Shown here in pieces: positions 7,974-18,009 of a stretch of DNA of 64,000 nt. The stretch spans positions 1,364,001 to 1,428,000 of the forward strand of contig NZ_CP011372.1 of the NCBI RefSeq assembly GCF_001017575.1. Reading direction: 5' to 3'. The notes under the pieces were generated by a model, which made no database searches, was not told where the DNA came from, and worked only from the letters and a program-made list of their open reading frames with translations. Both the position numbers and the translations under genes were made by a program. The DNA is from Campylobacter lari (lineage in GTDB: Bacteria > Campylobacterota > Campylobacteria > Campylobacterales > Campylobacteraceae). The first letter of the stretch is position 1, and the number at the start of each line of letters is the position of its first letter.

Positions 7974-8519
7974 AAGTTTTTCACACACTTTATCATCAAA
8001 TTCTATGATAGGAATTTTAGCGTAATTGCTTATAAAATCCTTGCTAAAATTATCTTGAGTTTTTAAGATTAAAGCAAGGATTTTAATATCCCTTTGTTTT
8101 AGTGCTTCTATGCTTAAAAGAGTGTGATTGATACTTCCTAGATAGTCTTTTGCTACTAAAATCGTAGGGTACTTAAACACACTCATATAATCAATCATTG
8201 TTTTTTCATCATCAAGGGGCGAAAAAAGCCCACCAGCTAGCTCGATGATGAGTTTATCACTTTGTGGAATTTGTATATCAAAAGCTTTATAGCTTAAATT
8301 TTCTAAAATCCTGCCTTTGTGCGGGGAAGCAGGGGTTTTTAAAAACACACCTTCTTTGAAAATCTTAGTTTTTGGACTAAACTCAGCTACTACCTCGCTA
8401 TCTTTTGGCGTGCCTGCTTGGATAAGCTTAAAATAATCAAAATCCAATTCCTTACAAAGTCTAGCACTTAGATAAGTTTTACCAACATCTGTGTCTATAC
8501 CACTAATGTATATTTTCAT
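7947..8519 (-). CDS. bioD: Dethiobiotin synthetase BioD
   Basis: BioD closes the ureido ring of dethiobiotin from diaminopelargonate, CO2 and ATP. The 190-aa protein begins with the Walker A loop GIDTDVGKT (7-15) and contains [10 protein letters not shown], the second conserved switch region that binds substrate. It is slightly shorter than E. coli BioD (about 225 aa), mostly at the C-terminus. It lies just downstream of the SMR pair (7-base gap) and may be read with it. The convergent 27-base overlap with bioA mirrors that of blaOXA with bioC. Confidence 0.93.
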   Translation of the reverse strand: MKIYISGIDTDVGKTYLSARLCKELDFDYFKLIQAGTPKDSEVVAEFSPKTKIFKEGVFLKTPASPHKGRILENLSYKAFDIQIPQSDKLIIELAGGLFSPLDDEKTMIDYMSVFKYPTILVAKDYLGSINHTLLSIEALKQRDIKILALILKTQDNFSKDFISNYAKIPIIEFDDKVCEKLSKIFKNFS

Positions 8520-8526
8520 TTTAAGC

Positions 8527-8841
8527 CTATGAAAGTATTTTTAAACCCACAGTACAAGCAATGATAAGAGCAATTAAAAAAAGCTTTAAAAAGCTTTTAC
8601 TTTCTTTGTAAAAAAGCACTCCGATGATAACCCCGCCTGCAGTTCCAGCTCCTGTCCATATAGAATAAGCCACACTCATAGCAATGCTTTGCATACTAAG
8701 GCTTAAAAACCCAAACGAAAAACCAAAACACACTATCAAAGCTAAAAGATAAAGCTTATTTTTAGTGCTTACAAGTTGTTTCATGATAATCACACCAAAA
8801 ATTTCAAAAGCAGTCGCTAAAAATAAAAAAAACCATTCCAT
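8527..8841 (-). CDS. SMR-family exporter subunit (YkkD-like)
   Basis: A 104-aa small multidrug resistance protein with four predicted membrane helices, working as half of a heterodimeric proton-coupled exporter. The essential membrane Glu is Glu13 in ATAFEIFG. The third helix reads [16 protein letters not shown] and the C-terminal helix ends VGLKILS; both segments resemble Bacillus YkkD closely. It starts one base inside the stop of its partner, so the two are made in equal amounts. YkkCD-type pairs export guanidinium-like and quaternary ammonium cations in studied cases; the substrate here is inferred. Confidence 0.88.
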   Translation of the reverse strand: MEWFFLFLATAFEIFGVIIMKQLVSTKNKLYLLALIVCFGFSFGFLSLSMQSIAMSVAYSIWTGAGTAGGVIIGVLFYKESKSFLKLFLIALIIACTVGLKILS

Positions 8842-9188
8842 TATTTAGCTTCCTTGCTTACAATCTTAAGACCTATGATACTTAAAAGCAAAATGGCTAT
8901 TAAAGCAAGCTTAGTAATGGAAGTTAGCTCATTGAAAATAAACATCTCATTAAGCACCACTCCAACTGTGCCAATACCCACAAAGACACTATAAGCAATG
9001 CTTACTTCAAGTCTTTCGCAAGCTTTTAAAAAACATGTAAAAGATATGCTTACACCAATAGCTGTTAAAGCATAATGCCAAATTTCAGTTGAGTATTTTA
9101 AACCACTCACCCAAAAACACTCAACCAAACCACCTAAAATAACCATAAACCAACCAAAATTAGAGCTTATTTTTGTTCTTTCTATCAT
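8841..9188 (-). CDS. SMR-family exporter subunit (YkkC/Gdx-like)
   Basis: A 115-aa SMR protein, partner of the next gene. It has a 10-residue N-terminal extension, then four membrane helices. Glu23 in GGLVECFWVSGLKY matches the essential Glu and the W...GLK signature of the SugE/Gdx-YkkC branch. Helix 3 is YSVFVGIGTVGVVLNE. ATG at 9188 has AAAAAGG upstream and a TATAAT box 27 bases upstream. The leader before it is only 64 bases, too short for a ykkC-type guanidine riboswitch, so that control is absent. The order is Cj0310c-Cj0309c-like next to bioD, as I recall in C. jejuni. Confidence 0.88.
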   Translation of the reverse strand: MIERTKISSNFGWFMVILGGLVECFWVSGLKYSTEIWHYALTAIGVSISFTCFLKACERLEVSIAYSVFVGIGTVGVVLNEMFIFNELTSITKLALIAILLLSIIGLKIVSKEAK

Positions 9189-9214
9189 AATTTACCTTTT
9201 TTTCAAAAGCGCAA

Positions 9215-9220
9215 ATTATA
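9215..9220 (-). promoter_or_regulatory. Probable -10 element for the SMR pair
   Basis: TATAAT within TTTAGTTATAATTTG on the minus strand, 27 bases before the ATG at 9188, in the 64-base gap after the chemoreceptor gene. It may also serve bioD. Confidence 0.55.
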
Positions 9221-9252
9221 ACTAAATTTACAAAACAATAAGCTCTATAAAG

Positions 9253-11244
9253 TTAAATTTTCTTACTTTCTACCTCTTTTAATATAGATTGAGAGATGTT
9301 TCCTACGGCTTTGGTAGCTTCGTTTGTAAAATTAGCGATTTCTACATTTTCCTTTGTAACATCTTCTAAATTAACTATGGCATCATTAATCTGTGTAATA
9401 CTTTGAGTTTGCTCTTGCATTGATATAGAAACATCATTAACACTTTGAACTAAAATATTAACATTAGCCTCTATCTCTCCTAAGCTTTTTTCTGTTTTTT
9501 CAGCTAAATGACGTACCTCATCAGCTACCACTGCAAACCCTCGTCCATGCTCACCCGCACGAGCTGCTTCAATAGCTGCATTTAAAGCTAGTAAATTGGT
9601 TTGATCTGCTATATCTTTAATTACATTCACAATTTCTTTGATATTTTCAGCTTGTGTTACCACTTCTTTTGTTTTATCTCCCACATTTTGCATAGAAATA
9701 TTGATCTGATCTACCGCGTGTATTGATTTTTCAAGTGATTGAGATTGAGAGTGTGTCCCATCTACTAATTTTTGCATAGATTCTTCTAGTTTTACACTTT
9801 GCAAAGTTAGTTCTTTTGCAAAAGTAGAGGATGAAATAAGCATTTTTTTAATTTCATCACCTAAAACATTTGTTGTAATTTCTACATTACCTTTTGCATT
9901 TTGAACCTGAGTAGAAAAATCTAATGCCTTATAACTTTCAAGTACTCTATCAAGTTCATTGATATTAGAACCTATTTTTTCTTCTAAAACTTTTAACATA
10001 CCATTTAAAATATTTTTCAATTCTATAAGTTGAGGGTTAATAGGATTTTTATCTAATCTCACTGATAAATTTCCAAGTTCAATTTCTTTAACTTTTTGCA
10101 CACTCTCAGAAACTGCTTCTTGGTCTTTATGTAAATTGTTTTGAATGCTTACAATACTTTCGCTAATCTCACGAGCAATAATTGCAAATTCATCATTTCC
10201 TTTAAGATCTATTTTTATTAAATCCATTTTCTTTTTATAGTTTAAGCTATCAAAAAAACTTTCTAAAGTATTTTTGATCACTATAATTTTTTTAAGAAAA
10301 TAATCTATCATACCACCCAATATAGCTATAATTATCAATACAAATATTACTCCAAAAATAATTTGAGTTATCAAGAGCTTATCAAAAACCTCATCATAAT
10401 CTTTTAAAGAATTCGCAGAACACAACATCATTTCATTTGCGGTATTTATACATACTGCTACACGCTGATCACCTTTTAAAGTATACTCGATCAAATTTGT
10501 TGGCTCATTTGGGGTTAAACTTGCAACACTAATAAACATTTTTATCGCATTTGCTATTTCAGTCTCTTTGTTTAAATCAATATACCCAGAAGAATGAGCA
10601 ATTAAGTTTCCATTACTATTAATTAAAAACACACTATTGCTTGGAGTTATTTTTAACTCCTCAAAAGCTTTTCGCATATCATCAAGGAAAATTTCACCTG
10701 CTAAAACACCTATAAATTTTCCATCTATTTCTATGGGAGCTGTTATAGATACAACCATTTTTTTGGTTACTACATCTTCAAAAGGATCTGAAATATTGAT
10801 TTTTCTAGTATCCTTTGTGAGTTTATACCAAGATCTTACTCTAGCGTCAAAACCATCTTTTTCTTGATTTAAAATAAAATGCTTACCTTTAGAATTAATA
10901 TCAACATCAATCAAACTACCATCTTTTTCATATCCTACATAAATAGCTGTAAAAGAATGTAAAGAAAAAATATATTCTAAAAATTTAGCCACATGCTCTT
11001 TGTCTGTATTTTTGCCAGCTACAATACTTTTAGATATTCTCTCAATACTTTCTTTTCTTGAATTAAAATAAAGCTCAGCAAAACTTTTTCCGTTTTTAAC
11101 GCTTTCTTGCTTACCATGAGTAATACTTTGTAAAATATCTCTTTTAGAAGAATGATAATTTATACCTACAAAAATTCCAAAGCCTATAAGCAAAATTAAG
11201 GCCGTAAGTATAGATATTCTTCTTGCAATAATAGTTTTAAACAT
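9253..11244 (-). CDS. Methyl-accepting chemotaxis protein with periplasmic dCache domain
   Basis: Transmembrane chemoreceptor, 663 aa from ATG 11244, which has GGAGG 7 bases upstream. TM1 is about 9-28; the periplasmic sensor (about 30-285) shows dCache_1 features ([40 protein letters not shown]); TM2 about 291-314 is followed by HAMP. The cytoplasmic four-helix bundle carries the kinase-control hairpin [20 protein letters not shown] and [13 protein letters not shown], nearly invariant in MCPs. The family's amino acid-binding motif is only partly present (R-x-W-Y kept; the Asp after LAG is Glu), so the ligand is open. No C-terminal pentapeptide for CheR. It is divergent from an exported asparaginase-like gene. 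Confidence 0.93.
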   Translation of the reverse strand: MFKTIIARRISILTALILLIGFGIFVGINYHSSKRDILQSITHGKQESVKNGKSFAELYFNSRKESIERISKSIVAGKNTDKEHVAKFLEYIFSLHSFTAIYVGYEKDGSLIDVDINSKGKHFILNQEKDGFDARVRSWYKLTKDTRKINISDPFEDVVTKKMVVSITAPIEIDGKFIGVLAGEIFLDDMRKAFEELKITPSNSVFLINSNGNLIAHSSGYIDLNKETEIANAIKMFISVASLTPNEPTNLIEYTLKGDQRVAVCINTANEMMLCSANSLKDYDEVFDKLLITQIIFGVIFVLIIIAILGGMIDYFLKKIIVIKNTLESFFDSLNYKKKMDLIKIDLKGNDEFAIIAREISESIVSIQNNLHKDQEAVSESVQKVKEIELGNLSVRLDKNPINPQLIELKNILNGMLKVLEEKIGSNINELDRVLESYKALDFSTQVQNAKGNVEITTNVLGDEIKKMLISSSTFAKELTLQSVKLEESMQKLVDGTHSQSQSLEKSIHAVDQINISMQNVGDKTKEVVTQAENIKEIVNVIKDIADQTNLLALNAAIEAARAGEHGRGFAVVADEVRHLAEKTEKSLGEIEANVNILVQSVNDVSISMQEQTQSITQINDAIVNLEDVTKENVEIANFTNEATKAVGNISQSILKEVESKKI

Positions 11245-11280
11245 TAACAAACCTCCAAATTTTGTCGTAAATATAAAAAT

Positions 11281-11286
11281 ATTGTA
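11281..11286 (-). promoter_or_regulatory. Possible -10 element for the chemoreceptor gene
   Basis: TACAAT on the minus strand, 37 bases before ATG 11244, in a 191-base interval that is over 80% A+T by eye. Many near-matches exist there, so this is the best guess only. Confidence 0.3.
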
Positions 11287-11402
11287 ATGTAATTATTAAA
11301 AATTTCTTAGTATTTATTAATAAATTAATTTAAAAAATAAAAATTTGTTTTAAATTTGCACATTTACTAATACAAATTAATATTCATTTAATTTATATTT
11401 AA

Positions 11403-11408
11403 TATAAT
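11403..11408 (+). promoter_or_regulatory. Probable -10 element for the isoaspartyl peptidase gene
   Basis: TATAAT in TTTAATATAATAGTC, 27 bases before the ATG, followed by the strong ribosome binding site AAAAAAAGGAG. Confidence 0.6.
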
Positions 11409-11435
11409 AGTCAGTTTACAAAAAAAGGAGAATAT

Positions 11436-12470
11436 ATGAAATTTTTAGCAGGTAGCAAAAAGGCTTTATTAGTATTAGCTAGTTTAGCTTTTTTAACAAG
11501 CAATAATACTTTTGCAAAAGATTTTGAACCTATTATCGTTATACATGGTGGAACAAGTGGCTTAGGACTTACTAAAGAAGAATTTGCCAAAAGAGAAAAG
11601 GTAATGAAAGAATCCTTAAAAGCAGGTCAAAGCATACTTGAAAAAGGTGGAAGCTCGGTTGATGCGGTTATAGCTGCCATTAAAGTCATGGAAGATAGTC
11701 CTGAATTTAATGCTGGAAAAGGCGCTGTTTTTACTTCTGATGGATTTAACGAACTTGATGCATCATTAATGGATGGAAAAAATTTAAAAGCAGGTGCAAT
11801 TGCTATGGCTAGGACGATTAAAAACCCCATAGAAGCAGCAAGACTTGTTATGGAAAAAACACCTCACACCTTAATAGCAGGCGAAGGTGCTGATAAATTA
11901 GCCAAAAAACATGGTTTAGAAATAGTGGGGCAAAAATACTTCTTTACAGAACACAGATATAAACAACTTCAAGAAGCTAAAAAAAGCAAAGAAGTATTAC
12001 TAGATAGTGATAAAGCAAAAGCTCATCTTGGTGTAAGCACAGAGCCATATTTAGGCACAGTAGGCGCAATAGCTTTAGATAAAAATGGCAATCTTGCAGC
12101 GGGCACAAGCACAGGTGGCACTACAAATAAAATGACAGGACGCATTGGGGATTCTCCTATTATAGGGGCAGGAAATTATGCAAATAATGACTCAGTAGCG
12201 ATTTCTTGTACAGGAACAGGTGATATTTACATAAGAGTAGCTGCAGCTCATGAGGTTGCGTCTTTGTATAAATACAAAAAACTTTCAGTGCAAAAAGCAG
12301 CTGAAGAAACTATCAAACAAGTAGCTAAACTTGGTGGTACTGGTGGAATCATCTCAATAGATAAAAACGGAAAAGTTGGCTATGCTTGGACTAAAGATAA
12401 ACTTGGAATGTATCATGGACAAGCAAAAATCGGTGAAGAACCAAAAGTATTTTGGCCGCTTGGAAAATAA
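11436..12470 (+). CDS. Exported isoaspartyl peptidase/L-asparaginase (Ntn-hydrolase type)
   Basis: 344 aa. These enzymes autocleave into two chains and release aspartate from isoaspartyl peptides or asparagine. The cleavage site and nucleophile are Gly207|Thr208 in YLGTVGAIALD; TSTGGTTNK (224-232) and GRIGDSPIIGAG (235-246) form the substrate pocket, and NAGKGAVFT (92-100) is also conserved. A signal peptide covers 1-27 (ends TFAKD), so the enzyme should act in the periplasm, as usual exported members do. It is not related to the type II AnsB asparaginases. Its stop abuts the stop of the convergent yrdC-like gene without a gap. It lies divergent from a chemoreceptor. Confidence 0.92.
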   Translation: MKFLAGSKKALLVLASLAFLTSNNTFAKDFEPIIVIHGGTSGLGLTKEEFAKREKVMKESLKAGQSILEKGGSSVDAVIAAIKVMEDSPEFNAGKGAVFTSDGFNELDASLMDGKNLKAGAIAMARTIKNPIEAARLVMEKTPHTLIAGEGADKLAKKHGLEIVGQKYFFTEHRYKQLQEAKKSKEVLLDSDKAKAHLGVSTEPYLGTVGAIALDKNGNLAAGTSTGGTTNKMTGRIGDSPIIGAGNYANNDSVAISCTGTGDIYIRVAAAHEVASLYKYKKLSVQKAAEETIKQVAKLGGTGGIISIDKNGKVGYAWTKDKLGMYHGQAKIGEEPKVFWPLGK

Positions 12471-12893
12471 TTAGCGCAACTTGACTTTTTTAACGCCTCG
12501 AAGTTTAAAGATCTTTGAGGCTCCACTTTCAAAAAACTTTTCATCTATTATTTTATCTGCATTTTGCATAGCCCACTTTAAATCAAATTTTTTTCCATGA
12601 AGATTTGCAGAAGTAGAATAAAGCCAATCAAACTCTTTTAAAAAATTCTCATGAGCACAATCTTTCACAACGCGTATTGCTTTAGAATTAGGATATAAAA
12701 AAGTAGTTTTTTTGGATTTTCTAATAGTGTTTTTAAAATGACTTGGTATTCTTGTAAGTTTTTTAAGCTCGCTAAATTTAGCTGTGGTAATCAAACAATC
12801 TTGGCTTAAAGGTCTTTTTTTTAAAGTATTAAGGGCTTTTAAGTCCTTGCTTAAAAACCCTGCTGTTGTATCAGTTTGAGCAAGATAAATCAT
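12471..12893 (-). CDS. Short Sua5/YciO/YrdC-domain protein
   Basis: A 140-aa protein resembling the YrdC fold of threonylcarbamoyl-AMP synthases. Recognisable pieces are the N-terminal [13 protein letters not shown] (compare PTDTVYGL), KRPLSQ (compare the KxR/P catalytic region), the central [14 protein letters not shown] and the late [12 protein letters not shown] (compare STSANxSG). It is about 50 residues shorter than a usual TsaC/YrdC (190 or more), so it may be a divergent paralogue rather than the t6A enzyme; a full-length Sua5 is expected elsewhere. It overlaps the carB stop by 4 bases, matching the Cj0280-Cj0279 arrangement I recall. Confidence 0.75.
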   Translation of the reverse strand: MIYLAQTDTTAGFLSKDLKALNTLKKRPLSQDCLITTAKFSELKKLTRIPSHFKNTIRKSKKTTFLYPNSKAIRVVKDCAHENFLKEFDWLYSTSANLHGKKFDLKWAMQNADKIIDEKFFESGASKIFKLRGVKKVKLR

Positions 12894-15800
12894 GCTTTTA
12901 AGTATTCTTGCAAGCTCTTTACTTCAAGACATGATTTATTTTGTATAGCTTTAATCGCTTTAGCACCTGCATACGCTGCTCTTAGGTTTGTAAAATACGG
13001 GGTTTTAAAGCGTAAAATATTTGCTCTAATTTTTTTAGTATCACCTTTAAAGCTATGCTCATCGCTTGTATTAATAGCAAGTTGAATTTGAGAATTTTTT
13101 AACTTATCCTCTACATTTGGGCGCCCTTCAGAAATTTTATGCACAAACTCACACTCTAAACCTGCTTCTTGTAAAATTTTATAAGTTCCACTTGTAGCAA
13201 TGATTTTAAATCCTAGCTTAATGTATTCATTAGCTAAATCTACTGCGTATTTTTTATCTTGTTCTCTTAGTGATAAAAATACATTGCCACTTTCTGGTAA
13301 GAAATTTGAAGAAGCAAGTTGGCTTTTTGCGTAAGAGTTTTCAAAGTCTTTGCTTACACCCATAACTTCGCCGGTTGAGCGCATTTCAGGCCCAAGCTCA
13401 AGGTCACTTCCACTAAGTTTTGCAAAAGGAAATACCACTGATTTTACACTAATGTGTTTTGGTTTTTTAGCTCTTAAAATTCCGTTTTTTTCTTCTACCA
13501 CTTTAAAGGTATCATAAAATTTCAAACTTTCTCTTAAATTTCCTTGCCACATCACGCGTGTTGCAACCTTAGCTAAAGGAATTCCTGTAGCCTTACTCAC
13601 AAAAGGCACAGTTCTACTAGCTCTTGGGTTTACTTCTATCATATAAAGTTTATTATCATGGATAGCAAATTGTATATTTAAAAGCCCTACTACTCCTAAA
13701 TTTAAAGCAATATCTTTTGTTTTTTGCTCAATCATTTCAAGCATAGCTTCATCAATATTTACGGCAGGTAAAGAGCAAGCACTATCGCCTGAGTGAATTC
13801 CTGCTTCTTCAATATGCTCCATAATACCTGCTACATAAACTTCTTTTCCATCACTTATCGCATCTACATCAAGTTCAGTAGCATTGTCTAAGAATTGATC
13901 GATTAATACCGGGGATTTATCACTCACATCTACAGCTTCTTGCATATAAAGTCTAAGCTCACTCTCATCATGTACAACACGCATTGCGCGACCACCCAAA
14001 ACATAGCTTGGCCTAACAAGCACAGGATAACCTATCTCATTTGCTTTTATAATCGCTTCTTCTACACTTATAGCTGTGCCATTTTTAGGTTGATTTATGC
14101 CTAAATCTTCGATAAATTTAGCAAATTTCTTTCTATCTTCAGCTAAATCTATCACTCTTGCACTTGTTCCTATGATCTTTGCTCCAAAAGCACTAAGGCG
14201 TTTTGCAAATTTAAGCGGAGTTTGACCACCAAAATGCACTATCACTCCATCTGGTCTTTCTCTATCAATAACCGCTCTTAAATGCTCAAAATCAATCGGC
14301 TCAAAGTATAAAATATCACTTGTGTCATAATCTGTCGAAACCGTTTCTGGATTACAATTATACATTATAGTTTTTACGCCCATATCTTTTAGAGCAAAAG
14401 AAGCATGCACACAAGCATAATCAAACTCAATGCCTTGTCCTATGCGGTTTGGCCCACCACCTATAATCATCACTTTTTTATCTTTTTTATCTTTACTTTC
14501 TTTTACTTGTGTAGCTTCATTTGCATTGATACTTGAGTATAAATACGGAGTTAATGCTTCAAATTCGCCCGCACAAGTATCTACTTCGCTATATTGAGCG
14601 ATGATTTTATGTTTAATTCTTGCATAATAAATATCATTTTGGCTTAGCTCAAGATTATCTTTTTGATTTATCAAACTAGCAATTTTTTTGTCCGAAAAAC
14701 CTAAGGTTTTAGCTTTTCTTAATAGTTGTTTATTGCTTAAAATATCCATATCTATTTGATCTTCAAAATCCACTATTGCTTTAATTTGATTTAAAAACCA
14801 AGGATCTATTTTGCAAAGCTCATAAAGCTCTTGAGTACTAAAACCTTCTCTAAAAGCTTGTGCTATATAAAGCAAGCGTTTTTCGTTAGCTTGGCGAATT
14901 TTTGCCAAAAGCTCATTTTTATCACATTCTATAGTATCAAACCCACTTAAATTTCTCTCAAGTGAGCAAAGTGCTTTTTGAATGCTTTCTTTAAAAGTTC
15001 TCCCTATAGCCATAACCTCACCCACGCTTTTCATAGCAGTGCCAAGCTCTGTGCTTGCATTTGGGAATTTTTCAAAAGTAAAGCGAGGAATTTTAGTTAC
15101 AATATAATCAATTACCGGTTCAAATGAAGCAGGAGTGCCTGTGATGTCGTTTTTAATCTCATCTAAACTAAATCCAACTGCTAAAAGCGTAGCTACCTTA
15201 GCTATAGGATAACCCGTTGCTTTACTAGCTAAGGCTGAAGATCTTGAAACCCTAGGATTCATTTCAATGACTATCATTCTACCATTAGTTGGATTGATAG
15301 CAAATTGCACATTTGATCCGCCTGTATCTACTCCAATTTCTCTTAAAATAGCAAAAGAGGCATTACGCATTGCTTGGTACTCTTTATCAGTCAAAGTTAA
15401 AGCAGGAGCTATAGTGATAGAATCACCCGTATGAACCCCCATAGGATCAACATTTTCAATAGAGCAAACGATAATACAATTATCATTTTTATCTCTAATG
15501 ACTTCCATTTCATATTCTTTCCAACCAAGTAAGCTTTCTTCGATTAAAATTTCATGGATAGGACTGAGTGCTAAAGCAGTATTTGCAAGCTCTGCAAACT
15601 CATCCATATTATACACCACGCCACTTCCTGCACCACCTAAGGTAAAAGAAGCTCTAATCATCAAAGGAAAACCAATCTCATCAACAGCTTTTAAAGCCTC
15701 TTCATAATTATACGCATACATAGATTTTGGCAAATCCATGCCAATTTTTTTCATACATTCTTTAAAAACTTGTCTATCTTCGCCTTTTTTAATCGCTTCA

Positions 15801-16153
15801 GGATTTGCACCTAAAAACTTGACATCTGCAAGCTCACCACTTTCATAAACTTCCATAGCGACATTCAAAGCAACTTGGCCACCCATAGTAGGTAAAATCG
15901 CATCGATTTTTTCTTTTTTGATAATACTTAGAATACTTTCTTTGGTAATTGGTTCTATATAAGTTGCATCAGCAAATTCAGGATCTGTCATGATCGTAGC
16001 TGGATTAGAATTGATCAAAACTACTCTATAACCTAGCTCTTTTAAGGTTTTTGCTGCTTGAGTTCCTGAGTAATCAAACTCGCAAGCTTGACCTATAACG
16101 ATAGGCCCACTGCCTATTAATAATATATTTTTGATATCTGTTCTTTTTGGCAT
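12890..16153 (-). CDS. carB: Carbamoyl-phosphate synthase large subunit
   Basis: CarB makes carbamoyl phosphate from bicarbonate, ammonia (from CarA) and two ATP, for arginine and pyrimidine synthesis. 1087 aa, full length. Two homologous ATP-grasp halves are clear: [17 protein letters not shown] near residue 14 and [16 protein letters not shown] near 565, with paired metal-binding segments [18 protein letters not shown] and [18 protein letters not shown]. The C-terminal methylglyoxal-synthase-like allosteric domain includes [20 protein letters not shown] lies 30 bases before the ATG; AGGAAAA is the ribosome binding site. A small YrdC-like gene follows with a 4-base overlap. carA is not in the window. 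Confidence 0.98.
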   Translation of the reverse strand: MPKRTDIKNILLIGSGPIVIGQACEFDYSGTQAAKTLKELGYRVVLINSNPATIMTDPEFADATYIEPITKESILSIIKKEKIDAILPTMGGQVALNVAMEVYESGELADVKFLGANPEAIKKGEDRQVFKECMKKIGMDLPKSMYAYNYEEALKAVDEIGFPLMIRASFTLGGAGSGVVYNMDEFAELANTALALSPIHEILIEESLLGWKEYEMEVIRDKNDNCIIVCSIENVDPMGVHTGDSITIAPALTLTDKEYQAMRNASFAILREIGVDTGGSNVQFAINPTNGRMIVIEMNPRVSRSSALASKATGYPIAKVATLLAVGFSLDEIKNDITGTPASFEPVIDYIVTKIPRFTFEKFPNASTELGTAMKSVGEVMAIGRTFKESIQKALCSLERNLSGFDTIECDKNELLAKIRQANEKRLLYIAQAFREGFSTQELYELCKIDPWFLNQIKAIVDFEDQIDMDILSNKQLLRKAKTLGFSDKKIASLINQKDNLELSQNDIYYARIKHKIIAQYSEVDTCAGEFEALTPYLYSSINANEATQVKESKDKKDKKVMIIGGGPNRIGQGIEFDYACVHASFALKDMGVKTIMYNCNPETVSTDYDTSDILYFEPIDFEHLRAVIDRERPDGVIVHFGGQTPLKFAKRLSAFGAKIIGTSARVIDLAEDRKKFAKFIEDLGINQPKNGTAISVEEAIIKANEIGYPVLVRPSYVLGGRAMRVVHDESELRLYMQEAVDVSDKSPVLIDQFLDNATELDVDAISDGKEVYVAGIMEHIEEAGIHSGDSACSLPAVNIDEAMLEMIEQKTKDIALNLGVVGLLNIQFAIHDNKLYMIEVNPRASRTVPFVSKATGIPLAKVATRVMWQGNLRESLKFYDTFKVVEEKNGILRAKKPKHISVKSVVFPFAKLSGSDLELGPEMRSTGEVMGVSKDFENSYAKSQLASSNFLPESGNVFLSLREQDKKYAVDLANEYIKLGFKIIATSGTYKILQEAGLECEFVHKISEGRPNVEDKLKNSQIQLAINTSDEHSFKGDTKKIRANILRFKTPYFTNLRAAYAGAKAIKAIQNKSCLEVKSLQEYLKA

Positions 16154-16182
16154 GTATTTTCCTAAGCTGAATTTTTAGCCAA

Positions 16183-16188
16183 ATTATA
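16183..16188 (-). promoter_or_regulatory. Probable -10 element for carB
   Basis: TATAAT in TTTGTTATAATTTGG on the minus strand, 30 bases before the carB ATG, in an 86-base gap after mreC. Confidence 0.6.
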
Positions 16189-16239
16189 ACAAATATAAGT
16201 TTTTTAGAAGTTGAAATTTTTAAAATAAATAAGCAAAAA

Positions 16240-16980
16240 TTAGTTTTCTACCATGTAAAAATAACTTGGAACTTTCATTTTAGTATAAGGTTTAACATAA
16301 GCATTTTGATAAGCACCCTCTTCTTCTATTTTAAAAATTTCTCCCACTGGAATTCCTGAAAAGAAAATCTCATCTAAACCACTTGTATAAACCTTATCGC
16401 CCATTTTAAGTTCAAGCCATTTAGGGATATACTTAACTAAAACATAATCATTTCTTCCATGAGCTATACCTGGTGCTTGTTCTTTGCCTATGTAAACAGA
16501 AAAAATACATTCTTCATCACCTTGCAAAAGCCCCAAAGCTCTACCATTTTTTTCTATGACTATGCCTGCTGTGTAACCATTATAAATTAAACCTTTGATT
16601 TTTCCTTTATAATCAACATCAAGCCAAACCTTATGATAATCACTAATTTGCGCATAAGAAGTTGCTTTAACCAAACTCACATTAGGATAATAAAAACTTG
16701 AGTTTTTATCGCTTAAAATGTTATTTAGCTCATTAGCAAAGTTTTTCATATAGATATTATTTTTCTCAAGCTCGGCATTTCTTTCTCTTAAAGTTCTAAT
16801 TTCTTCAGCTTGATTAAAATGCTCGTTGAATTTATTTTTTAAAAGATCAATACTTTGAGAAAATTGATTGACAATAGCAATATTTAAATCTAAAACATTT
16901 CGTTTTATTACATCTCCATAATAAAACGAAATAAATACTAAAAAAGATAATATTAAAACGCTAAGAATTTTACTCTTCAT
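16240..16980 (-). CDS. mreC: Rod shape-determining protein MreC
   Basis: MreC is a bitopic inner-membrane protein that links MreB to the periplasmic wall-synthesis machinery of the elongasome. The 246-aa protein has an N-terminal membrane segment (about 5-20), a periplasmic coiled coil (about 35-85, rich in Leu/Glu/Asn), then the beta-barrel domain with [15 protein letters not shown] and [24 protein letters not shown], a strongly conserved MreC block. Shorter than E. coli MreC, as is usual in this phylum. It overlaps mreB by 11 bases; no mreD is visible beside it. Confidence 0.94.
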   Translation of the reverse strand: MKSKILSVLILSFLVFISFYYGDVIKRNVLDLNIAIVNQFSQSIDLLKNKFNEHFNQAEEIRTLRERNAELEKNNIYMKNFANELNNILSDKNSSFYYPNVSLVKATSYAQISDYHKVWLDVDYKGKIKGLIYNGYTAGIVIEKNGRALGLLQGDEECIFSVYIGKEQAPGIAHGRNDYVLVKYIPKWLELKMGDKVYTSGLDEIFFSGIPVGEIFKIEEEGAYQNAYVKPYTKMKVPSYFYMVEN

Positions 16981-18007
16981 TCGTTAGCTGGTGTAATAAT
17001 GAAATTTCTTCTAAAGCTTTACCTGTACCTTTTGCAACTGCTAAAAGCGGCTCATCAGCTACATATACTGGAAGTTTTACAATTTCAGATAAATATTTAT
17101 CAAGCCCGCGTATTAAAGCTCCGCCTCCCGTTAAAACAACACCATTTTCAACAATATCTGCTGCAAGATCAGGTGGCATCATTTCAAGAACGATTTTTAA
17201 AGCATCAGCGATTTCTTTTAAATGTTCACGCATAGCTTCTCTTACATCTTCACTTGTTAATTCGATTCTATTTAACAAGCCTGTTACTTGATCACGCCCT
17301 TTAACCACCATAGAAAGCTCTTTTGGAAGTTGAACTGCTGAGCCTATTGCGATTTTAATTTCCTCACCCGTTCTTTCACCTATGACAAGGTTGTATTTTT
17401 CTTTTACATAATTTACTATACTAGTATCAAGTTTATCGCCAGCTGTGCGGATAGATTTTGAAATCACAAGTCCACCCAAAGAAGTAACACCAATTTCAGT
17501 TGTACCACCACCAATATCTACCACTAAGCTCCCTTGAGGCTCTCTGATTGGTAAATTTGCACCAATAGCTGCTGCCATAGGCTCTTCTATCAAAAATACT
17601 TCTCTAGCACCCGCACTTAAAGCACTTTCTCTAACTGCTTTTCTTTCAACTTGAGTTAAACCATAAGGTACTGAAATGATAATTCTAGGTCTTAAAAAAG
17701 ATTTTCTTCTATGAGTTTTTTCTATAAAATAACGGATCATTTTTTCAGTCATATCAAAATCAGCAATCACACCATCTTTCATAGGACGGATTGCTTCGAT
17801 ATTACCTGGGGTTTTTCCTACCATTTCCTTAGCTTCTTTTCCAACAGCTAAAATTTTAACCCTACCATATCTTTCACGCTCTACTGCAACAACCGAAGGT
17901 TCATCAATCACTATACCTTTATCTTTTACCAAAACTAAAGTATTTGCGGTACCTAAGTCAATCCCCATATCACTTGAAAAAAATCCAATTATTTGATCTA
18001 AAATCAT
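16970..18007 (-). CDS. mreB: Rod shape-determining protein MreB
   Basis: MreB is the bacterial actin that guides lateral wall synthesis. 345 aa, full length. Actin ATPase motifs: phosphate-1 [13 protein letters not shown] (about 14-26), connecting segment with [14 protein letters not shown], phosphate-2 [11 protein letters not shown], and adenosine motif [15 protein letters not shown] near the C-terminus. Sits 2 bases after clpX and overlaps mreC, in the fabZ-lpxA-clpX-mreB-mreC operon, so cell shape genes are co-expressed with lipid A and fatty acid genes. Confidence 0.98.
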   Translation of the reverse strand: MILDQIIGFFSSDMGIDLGTANTLVLVKDKGIVIDEPSVVAVERERYGRVKILAVGKEAKEMVGKTPGNIEAIRPMKDGVIADFDMTEKMIRYFIEKTHRRKSFLRPRIIISVPYGLTQVERKAVRESALSAGAREVFLIEEPMAAAIGANLPIREPQGSLVVDIGGGTTEIGVTSLGGLVISKSIRTAGDKLDTSIVNYVKEKYNLVIGERTGEEIKIAIGSAVQLPKELSMVVKGRDQVTGLLNRIELTSEDVREAMREHLKEIADALKIVLEMMPPDLAADIVENGVVLTGGGALIRGLDKYLSEIVKLPVYVADEPLLAVAKGTGKALEEISLLHQLTNEE

Positions 18008-18009
18008 TC

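Noticed and set aside
9189..9252. Guanidine (ykkC) riboswitch upstream of the SMR pair
   Set aside because: The gap is only 64 bases and shows no conserved riboswitch core.
11436..12470. Type II periplasmic asparaginase AnsB
   Set aside because: The protein has the Gly|Thr autocleavage site and TSTGG motif of the Ntn-hydrolase family, not the AnsB TGGTI/TDT motifs.
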